A stretch of DNA of 64,000 bases from JBALVT01 sp965262875 (GTDB taxonomy: Bacteria > Pseudomonadota > Gammaproteobacteria > Pseudomonadales > Halieaceae): positions 3,224,001 through 3,288,000 of the forward strand of contig OZ253569.1 in the NCBI GenBank assembly GCA_965262875.1, read 5' to 3'. A program made the position numbers and the translations under genes. This document shows, piece by piece, positions 9,339-17,491 of this stretch. Within the stretch, counting starts at the first letter, position 1. Each line of letters opens with the position of its first letter. A model generated the notes under the pieces. That model worked only from the letters and a program-made list of their open reading frames with translations, did not search any database and was not told the DNA's origin.

Positions 9339-10109
9339 TCATCCTTCGCCCGCTTCCGTCAAAGAACGCCTGGACCGAACAAGATCGTGTAGTTGCGTGT
9401 CTGTCGCCACCCTTCGCAGGAGAGTAGCCAGAGTATCGGGTTTTAAAGACTCGCGTAATATTGGATTTGCTGTCACAAACTGTCTGCCCTTTGGAATATC
9501 CCGCTCGATCCCGATATCTTTGAGAATTTTCTTAAAATCGCTATCAAAGGTTTCCGTAAGTCCAACATGTGACAGCTCTTGTAAATGTGTATCTGCCAGG
9601 TCCAGCAACTGGGAGTCATTCATGCCCGCCAGTGCCCGTCTATCCTCACTCCAATAAGATCTCGCCAACTGCCAACACTGCAGATTATCCACCGCCTCAA
9701 CAACCTCCGGCGCCATAGAATGAATAAATCCATCAAGGCCGAGATCCCTCGCCGCCCTGGCAACCGGAAACTGCCGCTGCATGTCGGGATGCATACAAAA
9801 CTGATAAAGCGACAACACTCGATCCACAGGATCCCTAAGAAAGGTAAAGGAATAAGCCCCGGGCAAAAGAGCAGCCACCTCGTCATAACCAAAATGGCCG
9901 GAGACAAACCGGTAGCTTTTCAGTAATTCCTGACGCTGCTCCCGACCTGGCGGCATGTGCAGAAAGTCGCCGTGAGAGCACAGGGAATCAGATTGTAGGT
10001 GCTTGCGAAAAAAGTGAACAATAGAAGTGCCCGCCGTTTTCGCGATGTGCAAGAAGACAATCTGCCGGGACAGAACAATGGGCTTTTTGACGGGCCTTGC
10101 ATTGGGCAT
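9339..10109 (-). CDS. Sulfotransferase family protein
   Basis: A 256-residue protein with the PAPS 5'-phosphosulfate loop IVFLHIAKTAGTSI near residue 17 and the 3'-phosphate-binding segment FTFLRDPVDRVLSLYQF near residue 88, as in heparan-sulfate/carbohydrate 2-O-sulfotransferases. A GHFGYDEV block, typical of bacterial members of this group, precedes the second motif. No signal peptide is seen, as expected for an enzyme using cytosolic PAPS. It is convergent with the sulfatase at 7435, only 11 bases apart, pairing sulfate addition with sulfate removal in one locus. The acceptor is probably a glycan or lipid of this cluster (inference). Confidence 0.85.
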   Translation of the reverse strand: MPNARPVKKPIVLSRQIVFLHIAKTAGTSIVHFFRKHLQSDSLCSHGDFLHMPPGREQRQELLKSYRFVSGHFGYDEVAALLPGAYSFTFLRDPVDRVLSLYQFCMHPDMQRQFPVARAARDLGLDGFIHSMAPEVVEAVDNLQCWQLARSYWSEDRRALAGMNDSQLLDLADTHLQELSHVGLTETFDSDFKKILKDIGIERDIPKGRQFVTANPILRESLKPDTLATLLRRVATDTQLHDLVRSRRSLTEAGEG

Positions 10110-10261
10110 TCAGGGAGGTTTCCGGCGTGGGTTGGGCAGGTTCAAAACTAACCCCGCGACGCTATTCTAAATCCGGTTTTACCCCAGTCTAGTCTGAGGT
10201 ATAGTGCCCTCCGGTTGCGACACGGCCAAAACCACAGCGGGCAGCATCTGCAGGACAGTAA

Positions 10262-12025
10262 ATGAACGAAATGGCCAACAACAGCCCATCAAATAAGCTC
10301 CTTCAGCTGATGGTCGCTCTAGCGCTCGTTCTGGGTGCATTCTGGTTTATCTGGACATTGCTGCTGTGGTATAGATTGCATCCGCATCTTCCATGGCGCG
10401 ATATGTTCGTCATCCTCGACGGGCTTTTGAAGCAACCGACACTCCTGACTGACTGGCAATTGCTGATCGAGCCACACTACGGCGCGCATCGCATTGCTGT
10501 GCCCAGGCTACTAGTGGCCCTGGACCTGAGTTTCTTCAATGGTCAAAACCACCTTATGTATGCCAGCGCCTGGATCGGTATCTTTACTTGCCTGGGTATT
10601 TTGGTCCACATGGCCAGAGACTACTTTGAGGACAATACTTCCAGCCGCTTGTTCTATATAGGCATTGTCGCCACATTGATGTTCGCCCCCGCACACCTTT
10701 GGAATTTGGTAAATGCCATCAATGCGAGCTGGCATATCACGTTTGCCTGCGCCCTTATCTCATTTTATGTCCTGGTTCGACGATCTGAACCCCCAGGATT
10801 CTGGGCTTGGCTAACAGCCTATACATTCGCTACGATCGCCGCGTTCACCACCTTCGCGGGCGTGATTGTATGGCTTGTTCTACCTGTTCTAGCGATTCGA
10901 TGCTCCCGGCTTACCTTGTATACGACCCTGGCAATCAGCGTACTGCTGGCCGCTGCCTATTCGAATGGGCTTTCGTCGGATGCCGAAATCGCCGTTGCCT
11001 GGGAGGGTGACAACACGGAGGTCATCGAAAAAATCAAAGCCACGGGCATAGAAGCGATCAGCAACAACACGCTAACTGTCATCGTCGGTAAAACACTCAG
11101 AGTATTAACCTGGCCACTATCATCTGAAAAATCGCTAACAGGGGCATTACTGATGGGTGTCTCCCTGTGGGTCTTGGCCTTCAGCGGAATTCGTTTTCTT
11201 CGTTCCGAGTTCACGGGTCGCAACGGCTACCACCCCTGGGTTAAATTATGTCTTATGGCCTCTGTCCTGGCCCTGGGAATCGCAGTTGCTATCCAGCTTG
11301 GCAGACTGATAGAGCAACCGAATCACCCGGATGGGCCAAGCTTCGAGCGCTACAACACAGTCTCGGCTATCTATTGGATCGGCATCATGGGGCTTGCGGT
11401 AAGCGCTCTCAATTATCTCGGGAATTTGCACCGCCTGTTGCTAATGGGGTCTTGCCTGACCATTACCGTAATGTTGATTTACCCCAAGGGGAATTACCTG
11501 CAGCAGGAGGTTAAAAGTATGGAGCACGCCAGCAGGCTTTATGCCAGCGGCGAGAACCCGAAGTTGCGTCAGCGGGCCGGTCACAAAATGTTGCGTTTCA
11601 AACCCGAATACGTTTTCCGTTTCGAACCATTTTTCAAGAAAAAAGAGCTCGCCTATTTGGCGTCGGGCGAGCCGCCCTACCCGATCAAAGAATCCACTAT
11701 CGAGTGCCCAACAGATTCCATTACCGCAAGCTATGACAAGTCTGACATTAAGGGCTATACAACTATTGAGGTTCGACTGGGTGCAGTGCAATCAATCATC
11801 ACCCGGGATCTATTGATCTATTCAGAGCGTAAATTCATGGCGCGCTTGCATCAAAGCCACACGGGCGGCTACACCCCTATCGAGCTGGCCAGGCCCCGGG
11901 ACAGTGTGTTCACAGGGAAAATACCCGCCAAGGAAGCACGTATGGGCCTACTGACAGTCGTTGCCAATAGCTTGGGACCCAACTTGTTTCACTGTAGAAT
12001 GCCCAACACAATAGTTCGGGGCTGA
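10262..12025 (+). CDS. Large multi-pass membrane protein, paralogue of the gene at 23747
   Basis: A 587-residue protein with about ten membrane segments followed by a soluble C-terminal domain of roughly 150 residues. The first loop after the N-terminal helix carries a signature shared with the 23747-25534 gene: HPHLPWRD, then IEPHYGAHRIAVPRLL. The pair also shares FAPAHLWN, an SFERYNTVSAIYW-type block and EHASRLYASGE. An Asp and a Glu-Pro-His in the first external loop resemble GT-C glycosyltransferase architecture. The two copies may transfer different residues, or one may be a polymerase-like partner. No characterised family is recognised. It is followed after 37 bases by a methyltransferase. 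Confidence 0.7.
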   Translation: MNEMANNSPSNKLLQLMVALALVLGAFWFIWTLLLWYRLHPHLPWRDMFVILDGLLKQPTLLTDWQLLIEPHYGAHRIAVPRLLVALDLSFFNGQNHLMYASAWIGIFTCLGILVHMARDYFEDNTSSRLFYIGIVATLMFAPAHLWNLVNAINASWHITFACALISFYVLVRRSEPPGFWAWLTAYTFATIAAFTTFAGVIVWLVLPVLAIRCSRLTLYTTLAISVLLAAAYSNGLSSDAEIAVAWEGDNTEVIEKIKATGIEAISNNTLTVIVGKTLRVLTWPLSSEKSLTGALLMGVSLWVLAFSGIRFLRSEFTGRNGYHPWVKLCLMASVLALGIAVAIQLGRLIEQPNHPDGPSFERYNTVSAIYWIGIMGLAVSALNYLGNLHRLLLMGSCLTITVMLIYPKGNYLQQEVKSMEHASRLYASGENPKLRQRAGHKMLRFKPEYVFRFEPFFKKKELAYLASGEPPYPIKESTIECPTDSITASYDKSDIKGYTTIEVRLGAVQSIITRDLLIYSERKFMARLHQSHTGGYTPIELARPRDSVFTGKIPAKEARMGLLTVVANSLGPNLFHCRMPNTIVRG

Positions 12026-12062
12026 GTTTCCCCCAAACCCAGCTCCTCCAGGGCTCTCGCAG

Positions 12063-12821
12063 ATGTATGAGTATAACGACGCCTTTTACCAACTGATCAA
12101 CCGAGGATCGGCCGCCTCAGCGCGGGAACTGATTCCGCGGCTGCTCGAGGTAGCACCCATTTCCGTGGAATCGGTTCTCGATGTCGGCTGCGGCGCGGGA
12201 GCCTGGCTGAGCGTATGGAAATCCTTCGATGCCAAGGTCATCGGCCTGGATGGCGACTATGTGACACCGGAACAGCTATTGATCAGTCCCGAGGAATTTA
12301 TCTCCACAGACCTGCGGTCCACCTTCTCTCTGGATAGAAAATTTTCGTTGGTGCAAAGCCTCGAAGTTGCCGAGCATTTGCCAGATTCTGCCGCCGCCGA
12401 GTTTGTAAAGAGCCTATGCCAACACTCCGACCTGGTGCTGTTTTCAGCCGCCACCCCAGGGCAAGGAGGTGAAAATCATATCAATGAACAACCCTATTCC
12501 TATTGGCGTGATCTGTTTCGAGATCAGGGCTACGCCATGTATGACCCCGTTAGGCCCCGGCTCGTAGGGAACACCACGGTGAAAGCCTGGTACCGCTATA
12601 ATACTTTCGTCTATCTAAAATCCGGCAGCGCGCCTGAGCTGGAGGCAAGTTTGGCACCGTATCTTGTCGATCCCGAACAGGCGCCTGCCGATATCAGCCC
12701 GGCAATCTACAAGGCGCGGAAACAATTGATTAAAATCCTCCCTGAGCGAATCAGTGCCATGCCAGCGATCATCAAAAAAAATCTTTATAGGCTATCATCA
12801 CAGTTGAAACCTAATGAGTGA
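12063..12821 (+). CDS. Class I SAM-dependent methyltransferase
   Basis: A 252-residue methyltransferase with motif I VLDVGCGAGAWLS near residue 40, the ribose-binding acidic residue in VIGLDGDYV, and VQSLEVAEHLP as motif IV. The HINEQPYSYWRDLFRDQGY block is typical of a methyltransferase group found in polysaccharide and O-antigen loci. It overlaps the following glycosyltransferase by 8 bases (ATG at 12814 inside its last codons), so both are likely made together. The C-terminus has basic residues (KARKQLIKILPER) and could touch the membrane. The acceptor is unknown. Confidence 0.82.
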   Translation: MYEYNDAFYQLINRGSAASARELIPRLLEVAPISVESVLDVGCGAGAWLSVWKSFDAKVIGLDGDYVTPEQLLISPEEFISTDLRSTFSLDRKFSLVQSLEVAEHLPDSAAAEFVKSLCQHSDLVLFSAATPGQGGENHINEQPYSYWRDLFRDQGYAMYDPVRPRLVGNTTVKAWYRYNTFVYLKSGSAPELEASLAPYLVDPEQAPADISPAIYKARKQLIKILPERISAMPAIIKKNLYRLSSQLKPNE

Positions 12822-13788
12822 GACGATGGAAGCGAAGCAACCGCCGATACTAGGCCTGATAATCCCCTGCTTCAACGAGCAGCAGGTATTGCCCAGCACC
12901 AGCACCACCCTCGGTAACGAAATGCGCAGGCTAATTTCCGCCGAAATAATCTCACCTAAATCGCGCATCTATTTTATCGACGATGGCAGTGCGGACGAAA
13001 CCTGGCAACAAATACGTGAGTTGACTGACGCAGACACAATGTTTGGCGGCATTAAATTGGCTCGCAACTACGGCCACCAGTACGCGGTTTACGCAGGCCT
13101 GATGGAAACAGACGCCGATGCCTATATCAGCCTGGATGCCGATCTTCAGGACGACATTGCCGCCATCGAAAAAATGATGGCCTCCTTTGCCCTCGGTAAC
13201 GAAATCGTTTACGGCGTGAGAGAGAATCGCGACAGTGACACTATTTTTAAACGGATTACCGCCAAGGTGCACTACTGGCTGTTGGCTAAAATGGGAATCA
13301 GATCAGTTCAGGACCACGCCGATTTTAGGCTGATGAGCCACAGAGCGGTGGAGTTCCTGGGGGAATACAAGGAGGTAAACCTCTATCTTCGCGGCATTGT
13401 TCCTCTACTGGGACTGCCCTCGGAAAAAGTGTACTACACGCGCAGCCCACGAATGCTGGGCGAATCCAAATACCCCTTCAGCAGAATGTTGAATCTTTCA
13501 CTTCAGGGGCTTACCTCGTTTTCGATTTTACCCCTGCGGGTGATTTCATTGCTCGGATTCTTTGTGTTTCTGGTTGCTCTGGCACTGGGCGGGTGGGCAC
13601 TGGCGGCGGCATTTGGCGAACAGGGGACAGCGCCTGGTTGGGCTTCCACCGTAATACCCATTTATCTATTAGGAGGTTTACAACTACTCGCCATTGGCGT
13701 TGCCGGAGAGTACGTTGGAAAGACCTTTATGGAGAGCAAGGGTAGACCTATGTATCAGGTCGAGACTCGATTGGGAAAAGATGAGTAG
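12814..13788 (+). CDS. Polyprenyl-phosphate glycosyltransferase (GT2, DPM/GtrB type)
   Basis: A 324-residue GT2 enzyme with GT-A sequence LGLIIPCFNEQQVL, FIDDGSADETW and the metal-binding SLDADLQDD. Two C-terminal hydrophobic hairpin segments (VISLLGFFVFLVALALGGWAL, STVIPIYLLGGLQLLAIGVAGEYVG) match the GtrB/dolichol-phosphate-mannose-synthase-like group, which loads a sugar from a nucleotide donor onto undecaprenyl phosphate. A GtrA homologue, the usual flippase partner, lies at 20979-21416. It overlaps both neighbours (8 bases each side), so 12063-15697 reads as one translationally coupled unit. Confidence 0.88.
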   Translation: MSETMEAKQPPILGLIIPCFNEQQVLPSTSTTLGNEMRRLISAEIISPKSRIYFIDDGSADETWQQIRELTDADTMFGGIKLARNYGHQYAVYAGLMETDADAYISLDADLQDDIAAIEKMMASFALGNEIVYGVRENRDSDTIFKRITAKVHYWLLAKMGIRSVQDHADFRLMSHRAVEFLGEYKEVNLYLRGIVPLLGLPSEKVYYTRSPRMLGESKYPFSRMLNLSLQGLTSFSILPLRVISLLGFFVFLVALALGGWALAAAFGEQGTAPGWASTVIPIYLLGGLQLLAIGVAGEYVGKTFMESKGRPMYQVETRLGKDE

Positions 13789-15697
13789 CCCGGTAGAGCA
13801 GTATTATATGAACCAATCCACAAGGAAGGTTTTCCCACTAGCCATCGCCCATAATACCTGGACGCTTCCCTATCTTTCCCTGGGTATGGTCACTGCCTAT
13901 TTGCGCGAGTGTAGGGAAACCCAACTCAGCGGCGCCTACGAGATTGGAGAAATATTGCTGGGGGGCCTGGAAAAGTACCCGCTGGAAAACGTTTACGAGT
14001 CCGTGCAATCATCATCCAATCCTGTGTGCCTGTTCTCTTCCTACGTCTGGAATCACGACCTGAACTTGCGTGCCGCTCGGGAGATAAAAAATCGCTGCCC
14101 CGATAGTCTGATTATTTTTGGGGGGCCTGAAGTTCCAAAGTATGAAGGCGACACCGAAGACTTTCTCGTTAACAACAATTTCATTGATATCGCAGTACTG
14201 GGCGAGGGCGAGATCAGTTGTGCCGAGATTTTAGAGTCTCTGGCAGAGCCATCGGCGAACGATCTGTCAACATTGGCAGCAACACAAGGCATCGTGTTTA
14301 GCCACGCAGGGGCACAACACCGCACCGGGGACCGGGCGAGAGTCAAGGACATTACACTACTGCCCTCACCCTATCTAACAGGTGAATTCGGCAACTGGTT
14401 TTACGACTTTTCGAATACAATTCTGGAGACCAATCGGGGCTGCCCCTACGGTTGCACATACTGTGACTGGGGTTCCGCTACACTTCAGAAAGTGACGAAG
14501 TTCATCCCGGAACGCGTTATCGCCGAAATCGAATTTTTAGCGAGTCGTAGATCCCAGGTCATCTTTATCGCCGACGCCAACTTCGGCATGCTTGAACAGG
14601 ACATTGAAATCTCCAAGGCGCTCGTTGCAATTAGTAAGCGCACGGGATACCCAAAAAAACTCAACACAAATTTTGCCAAGAACGGCGGCCGCCGACTCAT
14701 GGCAGTGATAAAAATTCTACACGAGGGCGGCCTGCTGCCAACGGGAATTATAGCGCTACAAACAACGGACGAGGCGGTCCTCAAAGTAATACGGCGTGAC
14801 AATATTAAAACAACAACCTATGAAACTATGATGGAGTACTTCAACGCAGAGAAAATTCCCATAGCAACAGATTTGATGATTGGTCTGCCTGGGCAGACTG
14901 TCGACAGCATGGCCAGAGATTTGCAATATTGTTTCGATTGGAAAGTGTCCGCCAACGGAAATTTCACGTCCATGATGCCCAACGCCCCCATGGCGGAAAA
15001 GGAGTATATCGAAGAACATAAGATCGTGACCGACAGCGAGGGCCTAATCGCATCCACCGCGACCTTCTCACATTCAGATATGCGCTACATGCGAAGCCTC
15101 TTTATGGTGTATGAGTTTCATGTGCGATTAGGCATACTCAAGTACTATCTTTATTACTTGCAACTGGAACACGGCGTTAAGTCGATCGAATTTCTTCAGA
15201 CCTGGCTAGATGCTGTGCTCGAAAAAAATCCGAATCTTCCAATATCGGTTCGCCTTTTCGAGGATGTATTTGCCATGGACTCGCGCAGCGGCGATTGGTC
15301 CTTGATGAGTTGGGGCGAAGAGGCCGCATTCTTCTTTGCAGATATCGGCGCCTATTACGATGAGATTATTGAGTTTACCAAACGTCGATTTGACGTTGAA
15401 CTGGAACCCTCCGTCGCCCAAACCCTGAGTAAAACCCAGGGCGCCGTCACACCACGTATGGGCCGCAGCTATCCTTTTCGTGAGGTGTTAGACCACGACA
15501 TCAACGCCTATTTCAACCAGCTGAAAGAGGCTGCGTCGCTTATGCATTTGTCGGAAGGGGTGACGCCACTGTCCCAATTCGGCCCGGGGGAACTCAAGGT
15601 GAAACCCAAAATTAAGTTCAAAAAAACTATTCGTTTCACTAAAGTTTCCGGCCACATGGATGGTTGGGAACTTCCATCGGCCCTACGATTTTATTGA
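13781..15697 (+). CDS. B12-binding-domain radical SAM protein
   Basis: A 638-residue protein. The N-terminal third looks like a cobalamin-binding Rossmann domain (LIIFGGPEVPKYEGD, VLGEGEISCAEILESL). The radical SAM core carries the cluster motif CPYGCTYCDW (C-x3-C-x2-C) near residue 218, with ETNRG before it. The C-terminal 200 residues are family-specific. A longer reading is possible upstream, but the ATG at 13781 overlaps the glycosyltransferase stop by 8 bases in the same pattern as its neighbours. Known class B enzymes methylate unactivated carbons or rearrange ring systems. Here the substrate may be a sugar, a polyprenyl chain or a lipid (inference). No precise subfamily is recognised. 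Confidence 0.82.
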   Translation: MSSPVEQYYMNQSTRKVFPLAIAHNTWTLPYLSLGMVTAYLRECRETQLSGAYEIGEILLGGLEKYPLENVYESVQSSSNPVCLFSSYVWNHDLNLRAAREIKNRCPDSLIIFGGPEVPKYEGDTEDFLVNNNFIDIAVLGEGEISCAEILESLAEPSANDLSTLAATQGIVFSHAGAQHRTGDRARVKDITLLPSPYLTGEFGNWFYDFSNTILETNRGCPYGCTYCDWGSATLQKVTKFIPERVIAEIEFLASRRSQVIFIADANFGMLEQDIEISKALVAISKRTGYPKKLNTNFAKNGGRRLMAVIKILHEGGLLPTGIIALQTTDEAVLKVIRRDNIKTTTYETMMEYFNAEKIPIATDLMIGLPGQTVDSMARDLQYCFDWKVSANGNFTSMMPNAPMAEKEYIEEHKIVTDSEGLIASTATFSHSDMRYMRSLFMVYEFHVRLGILKYYLYYLQLEHGVKSIEFLQTWLDAVLEKNPNLPISVRLFEDVFAMDSRSGDWSLMSWGEEAAFFFADIGAYYDEIIEFTKRRFDVELEPSVAQTLSKTQGAVTPRMGRSYPFREVLDHDINAYFNQLKEAASLMHLSEGVTPLSQFGPGELKVKPKIKFKKTIRFTKVSGHMDGWELPSALRFY

Positions 15698-15784
15698 GAC
15701 CAGCTTTCCTCCGACTAGGAATGTTGCTAGTGTCGTTATCGTACTGCCCCAATAAACCCAGTAGTCCCAAGAGCACTCGAGACT

Positions 15785-16783
15785 TTGTCATCTAACCCTA
15801 AAATTTCCGTTATTGTCATTGCCTACAAAATGTCTGCGCAACTGGAAAAAACCTTGCAGACACTGGCCCCCGACTTCCAACGCGGAGTGACTGCCAATGA
15901 CTATGAAGTTATCGTTGTTGAAAACAGCTCAGGCGACAATCTACCCGCAGAAACGCTGGCCAAGCTACCGGACAATTTCCACTATTTGCTGAGGGATGAA
16001 ACGGCGGTTTCACCGGTATACGCTATCAATGAAGCTTTCGCGATGAGTAGGGCACCCTATATCTGTCTGATGATCGATGGCGCCAGAATGGTTAGCCCCG
16101 GCATTATCTACAACGCCCTCATGGCCTACTCGATTTCCGAGGACGCACTCGTCGCAGTTCCCGGTTACCACCTGGGTCACGAGGAACAACATCTGGTTCA
16201 GGGGGACTTAAATCAGGCCGAGGCTGAAATTGAGTTACTCGCTTCCGTCGACTGGCAAAATAACGGCTATGAGCTGTTCAACATATCTACCTTCAGCGGT
16301 GCCAACACGCATGGCTATCTCCATCCACTGATGGAGTGTAACTGTATGTTCGCCTCAGCTAAAAACTACGCGGCAATTGGCTATGCCGACACACAATTTC
16401 AACTGCATGGCGGCGGAAGCATCAATCTGCATATGTACAGAGGCCTTGGGATGCTGTCGGGAACCCAATTGTTCGTACTGCCGGGAGAGGGTTCCTTTCA
16501 TCAGTTTCACGGCGGAGTCACAACGTCATCTTACGCGGAGCGCACAGAAGAAATTGAGCGACACAGGGTGCAATTGCATAGTCTATGGTCTGAAGGTTTT
16601 TTCAGCCTTCGTCGCGAGTCGACCCTGCTCGGGCGCGTTTCACCCCAGGCAAAGCCATTTCTAATTCACTCCTTACAACGCGGACAGAAGCGCAATAAAC
16701 GCTTGATCAGTCAAGGCAAGGACCCGTGGGAGGATGACACGGCTTTAAATCGGCAACCTGGCGACAATGGCGTTGGGCAGTGA
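15785..16783 (+). CDS. Family 2-like glycosyltransferase, paralogue of the gene at 1746
   Basis: A 332-residue GT-A protein. The core starts at once (KISVIVIAYKMSAQ), with YEVIVVENSSG, LMIDGARMVSPG and LPGEGSFHQFHGGVTT, all shared with the gene at 1746-2864. A DGAR replaces the ordinary DxD metal motif in both. The start is a TTG at 15785-15787; no ATG is available ahead of the conserved beta strand. The 3' end overlaps the convergent SDR gene by 39 bases. Having two copies in one locus suggests that two linkages, or two similar acceptors, are made by the same enzyme type. Confidence 0.75.
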   Translation: MSSNPKISVIVIAYKMSAQLEKTLQTLAPDFQRGVTANDYEVIVVENSSGDNLPAETLAKLPDNFHYLLRDETAVSPVYAINEAFAMSRAPYICLMIDGARMVSPGIIYNALMAYSISEDALVAVPGYHLGHEEQHLVQGDLNQAEAEIELLASVDWQNNGYELFNISTFSGANTHGYLHPLMECNCMFASAKNYAAIGYADTQFQLHGGGSINLHMYRGLGMLSGTQLFVLPGEGSFHQFHGGVTTSSYAERTEEIERHRVQLHSLWSEGFFSLRRESTLLGRVSPQAKPFLIHSLQRGQKRNKRLISQGKDPWEDDTALNRQPGDNGVGQ

Positions 16784-17491
16784 ACGAATAACAAACATGA
16801 TAAAACGCCAGTATCCAGGGACATAGTAAACCCCTCCTCCCTTTGTTATGGCACGCAAAATTTTAGGTGCTATCACTTCGGGTGTTGACCAAATCGCACC
16901 GGCTTTCATCTCCTGGGTCATCGGGGTCTTAATCATCCCTGGCTTGATGTTGACCACCTCAATAACAGAACCCGTAAATCTTGCATGCAGCCCCTGCAGT
17001 AGTGCATCTATACCAGACTTGGCCGCACCATAGACATAATTGCTCTTGCGCCCTCTGTCACCGGCCACTGAGGAAATAGCAACCAGGGTGCCGCTGCCCT
17101 GAACGGACAAGGCCGCTGCGCAGCACTGAAGAATGATTGCCGCGCTGGTGAAGTTGTCTTCCATGCAAGCTCGTACAGATGCGGGGGAGACTTCACACTG
17201 GCTCTGATCCGGCAGTGTTCCATGCGCGACGATGACAACATCGATCTGGCGCAGAGACTCCACAGCCCTTTCCACCACGCCTTCGTGGGCATCCCATTGA
17301 TTGAAATCGTAGGACTCATTCCCAGCAACGGTGCCCCCGCGTACTTGGAGATCATCCGTTTGGGCTGTCAGCTTTTGAGCGTCGCGCGCAACCAGGTAAA
17401 AGGTCGCCCCCTTGGGCGCATACAATTTGAGTAACGCGGCGCAAATAGCCGACGAGGCGCCAAAAACCAAAATGCGCTGTCCCTCTTTCAT
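16745..17491 (-). CDS. DprE2-like SDR (decaprenyl-phosphoryl-2-keto-ribose reductase type)
   Basis: A 248-residue short-chain dehydrogenase with the nucleotide-binding start ILVFGASSAICAAL, an SSVAGDRGRKSNYVYGAAKSG active site (Ser, Tyr-x3-Lys) and a C-terminus (RFIMFVIRSLPNAI, LPI end) that closely resembles mycobacterial DprE2, as recalled. DprE2 reduces the 2-keto intermediate made by DprE1 to give polyprenyl-phosphoryl arabinofuranose. The ATG overlaps the DprE1-like stop by 4 bases (ATGA), so the two are coupled. The C-terminal hydrophobic segment would hold it at the membrane. Known in actinobacteria and in pseudomonads that arabinosylate type IV pili; the destination here is unknown. 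Confidence 0.85.
   Translation of the reverse strand: MKEGQRILVFGASSAICAALLKLYAPKGATFYLVARDAQKLTAQTDDLQVRGGTVAGNESYDFNQWDAHEGVVERAVESLRQIDVVIVAHGTLPDQSQCEVSPASVRACMEDNFTSAAIILQCCAAALSVQGSGTLVAISSVAGDRGRKSNYVYGAAKSGIDALLQGLHARFTGSVIEVVNIKPGMIKTPMTQEMKAGAIWSTPEVIAPKILRAITKGGGVYYVPGYWRFIMFVIRSLPNAIVARLPI

Noticed and set aside
12814..15697. Fusion of the glycosyltransferase and radical SAM genes
   Set aside because: The two are in different frames with an 8-base overlap and separate start and stop codons.
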